Shown here piece by piece: positions 1-7,449 of a DNA stretch of 44,709 nucleotides. The stretch is from the NCBI GenBank assembly GCA_019192455.1, contig JAHCML010000001.1, positions 1-44,709 on the forward strand. Direction: 5' to 3'. Under the pieces are notes generated by a model. The model had not been told where the DNA came from. It searched no databases and saw nothing but the letters and a program-made list of their open reading frames with translations. Numbering within the stretch: position 1 is the first letter of the stretch; each line of letters opens with the position of its first letter. The DNA comes from Alphaproteobacteria bacterium SS10 (lineage in GTDB: Bacteria > Pseudomonadota > Alphaproteobacteria > TMED2). The position numbers were made by a program, and so were the translations under genes.

Positions 1-446
1 TCCTGGCCGCCATAGAGGATGTCGATGCCGGTACCACCATCAAAGGTGTCACGACCGGTGTTGCCGTAAGCGAGGTTCGAGCCATTGGCGAAGTCGACAT
101 CATCATTGCCGCCTAGGCCAATATACTGGCTGCTCTCGGTATTGATGTTGAAGTCGGTGCCAAAATCGAAGGTGTTTGACACATCATCCAGCGCCAGGCC
201 GGTGGTATTGTCACCAATGACAAAGGCAGATAGGTCGGCAAAGGTGATGTTGTCCGAGGTAAAGCCACCAATGCCGCCCACGATACGGATCGTGACACCG
301 CCCGCATTAATGGTCGTACTTAAATCAGGATTATCGAAAATAAGCGTATCAGCGGCCGTGGCTGTATCGATGATGAGGACATCGTTTTCCGGATCGAAGG
401 CAAGTGTCTGGCCGTCAGTTAGCTGGGAAAACAGGGTTACGGTCAT
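1..446 (-). CDS. RTX-type calcium-binding secreted protein, N-terminal part (cut by window edge)
   Basis: The minus-strand frame opens at an ATG at 446-444 and stays open to the left edge, so only about 148 N-terminal residues are visible. It begins MTVTLFSQLTDGQTLAF. Near the cut end it reaches YIGLGGNDDVDFANG and then a DTFDGGTG RTX-like repeat. These elements are shared with the complete gene at 755-3184, which begins MSVSLFSQL and has the same YIGLGGNDDVDFANG block, so the two are tandem paralogs. There is no signal peptide, as expected for a type I secretion substrate. A strong AGGAGT ribosome site lies at 455-460. The likely role is a secreted surface or extracellular protein with a calcium-bound beta-roll, exported by the system at 4097-7425. 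The C-terminus and total length cannot be seen. Confidence 0.85.
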   Translation of the reverse strand, partial: MTVTLFSQLTDGQTLAFDPENDVLIIDTATAADTLIFDNPDLSTTINAGGVTIRIVGGIGGFTSDNITFADLSAFVIGDNTTGLALDDVSNTFDFGTDFNINTESSQYIGLGGNDDVDFANGSNLAYGNTGRDTFDGGTGIDILYGGQ

Positions 447-454
447 GTCGCGGG

Positions 455-460
455 ACTCCT
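455..460 (-). promoter_or_regulatory. Ribosome binding site of the truncated RTX gene
   Basis: On the minus strand the leader carries AGGAGT 8 bases before the ATG at 446, preceded by ATAAGGAC. The paralog at 755-3184 has a closely similar ATAAGGAC...AAGGAG leader, which supports both start choices. Confidence 0.7.
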
Positions 461-490
461 TAGCGTCCTTATCAATTTTCTGAACTTAGA

Positions 491-515
491 AACCAACGGC
501 CTATGCCAGTTGGTT
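491..515. promoter_or_regulatory. Inverted repeat in the leader/promoter region of the truncated RTX gene
   Basis: AACCAAC (491-497) pairs with GTTGGTT (509-515). An inner GGC/GCC extension with one bulged A encloses a CTAT loop. It lies 45-69 bases upstream of the ATG at 446. It could be an operator or a 5'-UTR stem-loop; the sequence alone does not decide. Confidence 0.4.
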
Positions 516-537
516 AAACGGGTGGGGAATGCCGGAT

Positions 538-579
538 AACCGCCTAATTTGGGACGGTATCGCCCTCTCCTCGGCGGTT
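538..579. repeat. Inverted repeat AACCGCC/GGCGGTT between the RTX genes
   Basis: AACCGCC (538-544) is complementary to GGCGGTT (573-579), and GGGGAA/TTCCCC lies further out (about 524-598). It is a possible stem in the roughly 300-bp spacer between the two RTX genes. No run of T follows closely enough to call it a terminator. Confidence 0.3.
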
Positions 580-704
580 GGATTACCATAGTTCCCCGAC
601 AGCGCCATGCTTTTTTGCCGGACATGCGGCCGGGCGGGATTCACAAGCTCGGCAACCACCTCTCTGCGGCCGTTAAAGCAATGCAAACCCGGCGCTCACC
701 AAAC

Positions 705-733
705 AAAAAGGGCGGCCCTCGGGCCGCCCTTTT
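705..733 (-). terminator. Rho-independent terminator of the RTX gene
   Basis: AAAAGGGCGGCC (706-717) pairs perfectly with GGCCGCCCTTTT (722-733) around a 4-base loop. Read on the minus strand it is a 12-bp GC-rich stem followed by a run of T (complement of A705-709). It begins about 21 bases after the TAA stop at 757-755. The flanking A/T tracts make it potentially bidirectional. Confidence 0.9.
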
Positions 734-754
734 CCGTATCTATGTCGGTTCGAC

Positions 755-3184
755 TTAGACGATGTCGCCAGCCACGATGGCGGCCACACCGGTCAGAACC
801 AGGCCGAGATCGGCGGTGCCGTCCAGGTCGGTATCGACAAACAGGAAGCCGTCGGTGGTGTCATCATCGAAGAAGTACTGAACCGTACCGTTGAACGCGG
901 CGTTAGCTGCGGTCAGCGCGGTGCTGAAGGTTGCACCACCACCGGTGTTGGCATCGGTGAAGTTGGTACCGGTACCAGCATCGCCACCAAACTCGAAGAA
1001 GTCAGTGGTGGTGGTGAAGTTCTCAACCGTGTCAGCAGACAGGCTGGTGATACCGCTATCGCCAGCGGCGAAGACGAACACATCAGCATCGGCATCGGCA
1101 GAACCGTCGATGGTATCGACGCCCGTGCCACCGGTTAGGGTGTCAGCACCAGCACCACCAACGAGGCTGTCACCACCCTCGCCGCCGAGCAGGATGTCGT
1201 CGCCGGTACCGCCATCGATGATGTCGAGACCAGTGCCGCCGTCGATGACCGAGTTACCGGCACCATCCACGATGTTGTCGTCACCAGCATTACCATTAAT
1301 GGTATCGGCACCACCGGTTGCGTCGGTGATGATGTCGGTACCGCTACCGCCATTGATCACGTTGTCGCCAGCGCCGTCATTGATGGTCAGGGTGCCGGAT
1401 AGGGCGGACGCATCAACATTCAGGTTTGAGCCGGAGTCGATATCAATGGTCTCAAGACCGGTGGTCCCGGCATCGAGAACAAGGTCATCACTACCGCCCT
1501 TTGAGCCGAAGAAGAACAGGAGGTCGTCGCCGTCACCACCATCGATGATCTCACCGGCAACGTGCTCGGCAGCATCACGGATGACGAAGGTGTCGTCGCC
1601 AGCACCACCCAGCAGGGTGTCGAGGCCCTCACCACCATCAATGCTGTCATCGCCAGAGCCAGCAAGAATGCTGTCATTGCCTTCATCACCGTCGATGCTG
1701 TCATTGCCGTCGCCACCGGAGAGGCTATCAGCACCAGCGCCACCTTCAAGGCTGTCGTTACCGACACCACCGTCGAGGACGTCATCGCCATCTTCACCTT
1801 CGAGACGGTCATTGCCGTCAGCGCCGGTCAGAATGTCATTGCCGAGACCACCATACAGGCTGTCATCGCCAGCTGCGCCGGTGATGGTGTCAGCACCTTC
1901 ACCACCGCGGACAGCGAGGTCTTCGTTGGTGATCAGCGGACCACCAGCAATGTTGAGAGCCGTGGTAACAGCCTGGAAGTCAACTTCGTTACCGCCTGAT
2001 TGTTGGTGGATCAGAACGTTTTCGAAGCCAGCAAAGTCAGAGCTGAAGTCGACATCGCCGGTCAGCGTGCCAACAGCAGTGTCTTCACCGACGATCAGGG
2101 TGTCAGTACCAGCGCCACCCAGCAGGACAGAAGTCTGCGTGCCGTTGGTGACGTTAGCGATGAAGATATCGTCGCCGTCGTTACCGAACAGGGTGTCGTT
2201 ACCGTTGGTGCCATCGAAGTTGTTCTGATCGATGCTTAGGGTGTCGTTGCCACGACCGCCGAGGATAACGTCTTGGCCAGTGGAGGCAGACAGAATGTCA
2301 TCGTCAGCACCACCGTACAGGGCGTCGTTACCGGTACCACCGGACAGGGTGTCAGCGCCTTTGTTACCGTAAGCGGTAAGTTCGCCAGCGCCACCGCCGT
2401 TGAGCAGGTCATCGCCCTGACCACCGAAGCCGGTGTCATCATCAGCCAGGCTCAGGGAGTCAGCACCTTGGTTCCCATAAAGAATGTCGTTGTTAGCGCC
2501 ACCGTCGATGCTGTCGTCGCCGGAACCACCGAGCAGCAGATCCTCACCGGCACCGCCGCTGATGCTGTCATTGTCGAGGTTACCGAACAGGGTGTCGTCG
2601 CCGCCACCGCCGGACAGGGTGTCATCGCCCTTACCGCCGTACAGAACGTCGTCGTCGTTACCGCCATCGATGCTGTCGTCGCCCTTGTTACCATAGAGCA
2701 AGTCGTTGCCATCGCTGCCGTTCAGCTCATCGTCGTCTTGACCGCCATAAAGCAGGTCGACGCCGGTGCCACCGTCAAAGGTGTCACGGCCGAGGTTACC
2801 GTAAGCGATGTTGTCGCCGTTAGCGAAGTCAACGTCGTCATTGCCGCCCAGACCGATGTACTGGCTGTTCTGGCTAGCGAGGTTGAATGGCGCGCCGGTG
2901 TAGTCGATGGCGTTGGAAACGTCATCCAGTGGCAGGCCAGTGTCGTTGTTACCGATCACCAAAACGGAACCGTCAGCGAAGGTCACGTTCGTGCTGGTGA
3001 TGGAACCGCGTGGCGCGTCGAAAGTGATGGTGCTGGTGCCATCAGAGATCGAAAACGTGCTGTTGCCGTTATCGGTAACCGTGACAGCGTTAGCTGAAGC
3101 GGTATCGATGATCACAACATCGGTGTCTGGGTTGAATGCAACAGTGCCGGAACCCGACAGTTGCGAAAATAGAGAAACGGACAT
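755..3184 (-). CDS. Large RTX-repeat protein, type I secretion substrate, S-layer-like candidate
   Basis: This is an 809-residue, very acidic protein with no cysteine seen and few lysines. Residues 1-110 form a non-repeat head. Glycine/aspartate RTX nonapeptides (GGxGxDxLx, with frequent LYGN variants) fill roughly 112-365, 426-560 and 601-705. Between them are non-repeat insertions (about 366-425 and 560-600). The last ~100 residues look like a type I secretion signal and end in GDIV, the acidic-hydrophobic terminus typical of PrtD-exported proteins. There is no Sec signal and no catalytic motif. The gene starts at ATG 3184-3182 behind a strong AAGGAG and ends at a strong terminator. It is divergent from the exporter pair at 4097-7425, the obvious secretion partner. 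Likely role: calcium-stabilised surface layer, adhesin or matrix protein. Family assignment is strong; the exact role is inference. Confidence 0.92.
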   Translation of the reverse strand: MSVSLFSQLSGSGTVAFNPDTDVVIIDTASANAVTVTDNGNSTFSISDGTSTITFDAPRGSITSTNVTFADGSVLVIGNNDTGLPLDDVSNAIDYTGAPFNLASQNSQYIGLGGNDDVDFANGDNIAYGNLGRDTFDGGTGVDLLYGGQDDDELNGSDGNDLLYGNKGDDSIDGGNDDDVLYGGKGDDTLSGGGGDDTLFGNLDNDSISGGAGEDLLLGGSGDDSIDGGANNDILYGNQGADSLSLADDDTGFGGQGDDLLNGGGAGELTAYGNKGADTLSGGTGNDALYGGADDDILSASTGQDVILGGRGNDTLSIDQNNFDGTNGNDTLFGNDGDDIFIANVTNGTQTSVLLGGAGTDTLIVGEDTAVGTLTGDVDFSSDFAGFENVLIHQQSGGNEVDFQAVTTALNIAGGPLITNEDLAVRGGEGADTITGAAGDDSLYGGLGNDILTGADGNDRLEGEDGDDVLDGGVGNDSLEGGAGADSLSGGDGNDSIDGDEGNDSILAGSGDDSIDGGEGLDTLLGGAGDDTFVIRDAAEHVAGEIIDGGDGDDLLFFFGSKGGSDDLVLDAGTTGLETIDIDSGSNLNVDASALSGTLTINDGAGDNVINGGSGTDIITDATGGADTINGNAGDDNIVDGAGNSVIDGGTGLDIIDGGTGDDILLGGEGGDSLVGGAGADTLTGGTGVDTIDGSADADADVFVFAAGDSGITSLSADTVENFTTTTDFFEFGGDAGTGTNFTDANTGGGATFSTALTAANAAFNGTVQYFFDDDTTDGFLFVDTDLDGTADLGLVLTGVAAIVAGDIV
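1070..2851 (-). repeat. RTX nonapeptide repeat region
   Basis: Three blocks of GGxGxDxLx-type repeats encode residues ~112-365, 426-560 and 601-705 of the 809-aa protein. They are protein-level repeats with diverged DNA, expected to fold into calcium-binding beta-rolls outside the cell. The first block has many LYGN-type units in which one glycine of the pair is replaced by asparagine. Confidence 0.9.
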
Positions 3185-3194
3185 GTCGTAGAAG

Positions 3195-3200
3195 CTCCTT
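3195..3200 (-). promoter_or_regulatory. Ribosome binding site of the 809-aa RTX gene
   Basis: AAGGAG on the minus strand lies about 10 bases before the ATG at 3184, and it fixes this start. It is the strongest such site noticed in the window. Confidence 0.75.
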
Positions 3201-3322
3201 CGTGTCCTTATTCGAACATTTGGTTAACGCGCCACTGGTCTGTTTTCCAATGGTCTGCAGGCCATTTGCGCGCCTCAACCGCCACCCCAGATGCCCCGGT
3301 TTGAAACCTTCACCACAAGATT

Positions 3323-3342
3323 GATCATCAAAGTCGATGATC
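3323..3342. promoter_or_regulatory. Inverted repeat GATCATC-N6-GATGATC, possible operator
   Basis: GATCATC (3323-3329) and GATGATC (3336-3342) form a perfect 7-bp dyad with a 6-base spacer. It lies about 140 bp upstream of the RTX start in the divergent region. The form suits a dimeric regulator site, but no regulator gene is nearby. Confidence 0.3.
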
Positions 3343-4040
3343 GACACTCATGAATTTCGTCACCAGGTGCGCGCCTTAAAGCCCTGAAGTCCGCCTGTAC
3401 AAACACGCCGATCACCCACGGAAACCGAGGATTATCAACGTACTGACGGGCTTGGCCCCAAGGTACACGGCACCCAAGAAGGCGGGAGCGCGGTCTTAAT
3501 CGCTGACCCTGATAGCTTTTCAAGGCCCCTAACGCAAGCGTGGATAACATAAGGTATTCTAAGCAGATGGTGCCCCCGGGCCCCGTGTTGCAGCCATGCA
3601 ACAATGCTCCCCCACAGCGGGGCAAAAACGCTAAAAAACCCGGCAAATCCAAGCTTTTCTCGTGGCCAACCCATCACGATGCTGACTCGTTGGTAATGCC
3701 AACAGCATTTCAGACGAGAATCACAGCCTGCCAATTTCATTTGCATGCGATCGACTTAATTGCCGCGCCCTATTCGATGCGGGGCAGCGCCGATCAACGC
3801 TTTACTTTCAGGCCGCCTCCGCCATCTCGGGACAGAAGAAAACCAAACTCATCGTCCAATGGCTGCCTTAGCCCTTTCATTCGGGCGCGCCATTGCCTAC
3901 AACCCCGCTACTGCGCTGGCGCCCTACCTGCCTTCATGGCATTCTGCGCGTTAGTGCACGCTAGCACGGATCAACAAAGGGTCGCTCCCTTTGATGGCGA
4001 AATGATCCAGCGAGAAACGGCGTTAAAAATCGCCACGCCA

Positions 4041-4056
4041 GCCCGGAAAACCGGGC
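4041..4056 (+). promoter_or_regulatory. Stem-loop in the leader of the exporter gene
   Basis: GCCCGG (4041-4046), an AAAA loop and CCGGGC (4051-4056) are followed by CTTTATATATTG. The stem ends 40 bases before the exporter ATG. It could act as a weak terminator/attenuator or mRNA-stability hairpin; the T tract is short and broken. Confidence 0.4.
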
Positions 4057-4096
4057 CTTTATATATTGAGAGACGGGTTCAACGGAATTTCGACGA

Positions 4097-5929
4097 ATGA
4101 GCAGTACCGCCCTTGCACCGGCATCCGCCGGGCCATCTAACGCCGGCGCGGCCGGTCAACCTGCCCCTGTAGGCAGCACGGATCTTAACGCTGAGAAGGC
4201 TATTAAGGCCTGCCGTAGCGTGTTTGCCGTGGTGGCCCTGTTCAGCTTCTTCGTTAACTTGCTGATGCTGACCGTGCCAATCTACATGATGCAGGTCTTT
4301 GACCGCGTCTTGTCGAGCCGGTCCGTCGATACGCTCTACCTGCTGACTGCGGTCGCTATCTTCTCCCTGCTGATCCTGGGGCTGCTGGATTGGGTCCGTT
4401 CAAAGGTACTGGTCCATATCTCATCGTGGTTGGACGATTCGCTCGGTCGCCATGTGCTTGCCACCTCCATTCGCGCGGCATCGCTTAACGCGGAAGCAAC
4501 CAGCGTTCAGGGCCTGCGCGACCTTACTCAGCTGCGCAACTTTGCGGCGGGTCAGAACATCTTCCACTTCTTCGATGCCCCATGGGTGCCGCTCTACATC
4601 CTCGTGATCTACGCGGTGCACCCGGTCATGGGCATGGTCGCCCTGTTCGGCGCGATTGTTTTGTTCGGCATGGCACTCGCCAATGATCTGGCGACCCGTA
4701 AGCCACTGAACGAGGCTAATGGCCGAGCCATCCATCAGATGCAGAATGCCGAGGCCACCGTGCGCAATGCCGAGGTGGTCGAGGCCATGGGCATGCTCGA
4801 CAGCCTGGTTGGTCGCTGGGATCGTGAGAATCGCGAGATCCTCGCCATTCAGGAAACCGCCAGCCGTAAGGCGGGGTCTATCGGCGCCTTTACTAAGTTC
4901 TTCCGCCTGGCGATCCAGCTCGGCATCCTTGGTATCGGTGTGTACCTGGCGCTGGGTCAGCACATCACGCCGGGTGCGATGATTGCTGGTTCGATTATCC
5001 TAGGCCGTGCCCTCGCCCCAATTGAGCAAATGATCGGGTCCTGGCGTAGCTTTATTGGCGCCCGCGAGTCATATGACCGCCTCAATAAAATCCTGCAGCG
5101 GGACCTGTCTGAGATCCGGGGTGAGATGACCTTCCCCGACCCAACTGGTCGCCTTACTGCCGAGTCGGTGACCTTTGGCATGCGCGGTTCGACCAAGCCG
5201 ATCCTGCGCGGGGTTAGCTTTGCCCTGGAGCCCGGTGAAGCGTTAGGCCTGATCGGGCCGTCAGCGGCCGGTAAGTCTACCCTCGCCCGCCTGCTCTGCG
5301 GTGTTTGGATGCCAACCTCCGGCAAGGTGCGCCTGGATAATGTGGACGTATTCCACTGGAACCGTCGGGATTTTGGTCGGCATATGGGCTACCTGCCTCA
5401 GGACATCGAACTCTTCGCCGGAACGATCCGCGAGAATATCGCCCGGATGGGTCAGGCCAGTGATGAAGAGGTGATCGACGCGGCGGTTAAGGCCAATGCC
5501 CACGATCTAATCCTGCGTCTGCCCGAGGGCTATGACACGAAGATCGGCCCCGGTGGCCTTGGCCTCTCTGGTGGTCAGCGCCAACGGATCGGCCTTGCCC
5601 GTGCCCTGTTTGGCAAGCCAAGCCTGCTGATCCTGGATGAGCCGAACTCAAACCTTGATAGCGAGGGTGAAGCGGCCCTGATGGACGCGCTTAAGACCGC
5701 GCGCGATCAGGGTGTGACCATCGTTATCATCGCCCACCGCCCCAGCGTCCTGGCCTTCGTCGATAAGATGCTGGTCCTGCGTGACGGCATGGTTGAGATG
5801 TTTGGCGACCGCAATGAGGTAATGGCCAAACTTACCCGTGCGGTGCCCACCACCTCAGCGCCAGATGCGCCAGCGGTGACTGGCGGCACACAAGGCGGTG
5901 ATAGCAAAGTGATTGGTGGTAACAGCTGA
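4097..5929 (+). CDS. prtD: Type I secretion ABC transporter, PrtD/AprD/RsaD-type permease-ATPase
   Basis: This 610-residue protein would export RTX proteins across the inner membrane using ATP. An N-terminal membrane domain (hydrophobic segments about residues 43-65, 80-97, 163-195, 270-300) precedes an ATPase domain. The domain shows Walker A GPSAAGKST (387-395), LSGGQ signature (490-494), Walker B LLILDEP (510-516), D-loop SNLD (518-521) and switch His547. The GPSAAGKST and DEPNSNLD forms are typical of the PrtD subfamily, and there is no C39 peptidase domain, so it is not a bacteriocin exporter. The ATG at 4097 has only a weak ribosome site. The adaptor gene follows after about 90 bp, likely as one operon. 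Probable substrates are the RTX proteins at 1-446 and 755-3184, and perhaps 40159-42606. Confidence 0.95.
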   Translation: MSSTALAPASAGPSNAGAAGQPAPVGSTDLNAEKAIKACRSVFAVVALFSFFVNLLMLTVPIYMMQVFDRVLSSRSVDTLYLLTAVAIFSLLILGLLDWVRSKVLVHISSWLDDSLGRHVLATSIRAASLNAEATSVQGLRDLTQLRNFAAGQNIFHFFDAPWVPLYILVIYAVHPVMGMVALFGAIVLFGMALANDLATRKPLNEANGRAIHQMQNAEATVRNAEVVEAMGMLDSLVGRWDRENREILAIQETASRKAGSIGAFTKFFRLAIQLGILGIGVYLALGQHITPGAMIAGSIILGRALAPIEQMIGSWRSFIGARESYDRLNKILQRDLSEIRGEMTFPDPTGRLTAESVTFGMRGSTKPILRGVSFALEPGEALGLIGPSAAGKSTLARLLCGVWMPTSGKVRLDNVDVFHWNRRDFGRHMGYLPQDIELFAGTIRENIARMGQASDEEVIDAAVKANAHDLILRLPEGYDTKIGPGGLGLSGGQRQRIGLARALFGKPSLLILDEPNSNLDSEGEAALMDALKTARDQGVTIVIIAHRPSVLAFVDKMLVLRDGMVEMFGDRNEVMAKLTRAVPTTSAPDAPAVTGGTQGGDSKVIGGNS

Positions 5930-6021
5930 TTGAGGGTGACAGCCCCTAGCGCCACCCCATCTATCGAGAGATGCTGACAAGCGACTGGCACTAAGCAGCC
6001 AGCAGCAAAACGAGGATCATA

Positions 6022-7425
6022 ATGACCGAAGAGACCAAACAGCCCGAGGCTGAACAACAGCCAATCGCCGGTTTGAAACTCGCCCCAGCTGCCGCCGATC
6101 AAGACGGCGAGCAGGCAGCACCGTCGGGCATGACCTCCCCATTCCAACTGGCACGCAAGCCAGCGATGACCGGCATGATCATCGTTGCCCTATTCTTTGG
6201 CGGCGTTGGTGGCTGGGCAACCTTCGCCCCACTTGAAAGCGCCTCAATTGCCAGTGGCCAAGTGGCCGTTGATAGTCGCCGCCAGACGGTTCAGCACCTT
6301 GAGGGCGGCATCATCCAGGAAATCCTGATCGATGAGGGCAGCATTGTTCAGCAGGGTGATGTCCTAATCCGCCTGGACACTACCCGTGCGGCGGCCAATC
6401 TGGAGTTGCTTCGTGGTCAGTACCTGTCTGCCATTGGTTCAAAAGCACGGCTGCAAACCGAACGTGATGGCGCGGATCAGATTGCCTTCTTTGCCGAGCT
6501 TGCGGATGAAGACCTGACACAGGAAGAGCGCGCGATCATTGAAGGCCAGCAGAACGTCTTCGACACCCGCCAGCGCCACATGAATGGCCAGCGCGATATC
6601 CTGGATCAGCGCGTACTGCAGCTGAACGAACAAATCTCAGCATTCCAAGCGCAGGAGAAAGCCGAGACGGCTCAGCTCGCCCTGATCCGCGAAGAGATCG
6701 GCGCTGTTAAAGAGCTCGTTGAAAAAGGCCTGGAGCGTAAACCCCGCCTCCTCAGCCTCCAACGCGCTGCTGCTGAGATTGCGGGTAACCGTGGCGAGTA
6801 TCGTGGTCGCATGGCACAGGTTGGTGAGCAGATCAGTGAAGTTCGTTCGCAGCTTATCGATTTGGAGAACCAGCGCCTTAATGAGGTCACCGAGCAGCTT
6901 CGTGAGACCGAGGACCAAATCTATGACCTTCGCCAGCGCCTAAGCGCGGCTGAGGATGTCATGCTTCGCACTGATATTGTCGCACCACGAAGCGGCACGG
7001 TGGTTAGCCTTCGTTTCCACACACCTGGCGGTGTTATCCGGGCCGGTGATGCGGTGCTCGACATGGTGCCAAGTGATGATCGCTTGCTGATCGATGCCCG
7101 GGTCAACCCGCTCGACATTGATGTGCTGACAACCGGCATGCAAGCACAGGTTCGCCTGTCGGCTTACAGCCAGCGAACGATGCCCGTACTTGGTGCCGAG
7201 CTCATCCACCTATCGGCCGATGCGCTGACTGATGAGGCAACTGGTACGTCCTACTACACCGCCCGTATTGAGGTTGATGCCGATGAGTTGGCAGCGGTTC
7301 AGGATGCCAAGCTAGTGCCCGGTATGCCGGCCGAGGTGATGCTGCTGACCGGTCGTCGGACCGCGATGGAGTACCTCTTGGATCCGATCACCAAGAGCAT
7401 CGAGCGTGGCATGAAAGAGCGCTAG
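6022..7425 (+). CDS. prtE: HlyD/PrtE-family type I secretion membrane fusion protein
   Basis: This 467-residue periplasmic adaptor would link the ABC exporter to an outer-membrane TolC-type channel. It has a short cytoplasmic N-terminus and one membrane segment (about 50-69). A lipoyl-like half-motif around QHLEGGIIQEILIDEGS (91-107) follows, then a long coiled-coil region (about 130-310) rich in Gln, Glu and Arg. The closing half contains VAPRSGTVVSL and a C-terminal beta-barrel part ending near PGMPAEVMLLTG. Length and order match the HlyD/PrtE/RsaE family. A good GAGGAT ribosome site precedes the ATG. It follows the ABC gene on the same strand. No TolC homolog lies in the window, so the outer-membrane partner must be encoded elsewhere. 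Confidence 0.94.
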   Translation: MTEETKQPEAEQQPIAGLKLAPAAADQDGEQAAPSGMTSPFQLARKPAMTGMIIVALFFGGVGGWATFAPLESASIASGQVAVDSRRQTVQHLEGGIIQEILIDEGSIVQQGDVLIRLDTTRAAANLELLRGQYLSAIGSKARLQTERDGADQIAFFAELADEDLTQEERAIIEGQQNVFDTRQRHMNGQRDILDQRVLQLNEQISAFQAQEKAETAQLALIREEIGAVKELVEKGLERKPRLLSLQRAAAEIAGNRGEYRGRMAQVGEQISEVRSQLIDLENQRLNEVTEQLRETEDQIYDLRQRLSAAEDVMLRTDIVAPRSGTVVSLRFHTPGGVIRAGDAVLDMVPSDDRLLIDARVNPLDIDVLTTGMQAQVRLSAYSQRTMPVLGAELIHLSADALTDEATGTSYYTARIEVDADELAAVQDAKLVPGMPAEVMLLTGRRTAMEYLLDPITKSIERGMKER

Positions 7426-7449
7426 GGCCGTCTGAACTGCCCTGCCCGC

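Larger units (their letters stand above)
447..754. other. Intergenic spacer between tandem RTX genes
   Basis: No convincing gene is present. The spacer holds the terminator of the 755-3184 gene at its right end and the promoter/leader of the truncated RTX gene at its left end, with the inverted repeats at 491-515 and 538-579. Short frames here lack ribosome sites and recognisable protein features. Confidence 0.6.
3185..4096. other. Gene-free divergent regulatory region between RTX gene and exporter genes
   Basis: These 912 bases separate the minus-strand RTX gene from the plus-strand ABC exporter. Several short frames cross it (for example 3275-3652 minus and 3540-4100 plus). Their translations are rich in Pro/Arg/Ser, lack recognisable domains and have no good ribosome sites, so they are not called. 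Visible structure is limited to two inverted repeats (3323-3342 and 4041-4056). It presumably carries the promoters for both directions and possibly a long 5' leader. No promoter could be assigned with confidence. Confidence 0.55.

Noticed and set aside
891-2228. Long open frame (445 codons) on the plus strand inside the 809-aa RTX gene
   Set aside because: It is a shadow of the repeat-rich gene. Biased Gly/Asp codons on the minus strand give Ser/Pro/Val-rich antisense text without stops. No ribosome site or domain supports it.
1070-2851. CRISPR-like or satellite repeat
   Set aside because: The periodicity is in 27-base (nine-codon) units with much variation, in frame throughout the gene. 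This is an RTX protein repeat.
3540-4100. 186-codon frame upstream of the ABC exporter gene
   Set aside because: The translation is rich in Arg/Pro/Ser/His with no recognisable domain, has no ribosome site and runs into the exporter start. It looks like chance in a GC-rich spacer.
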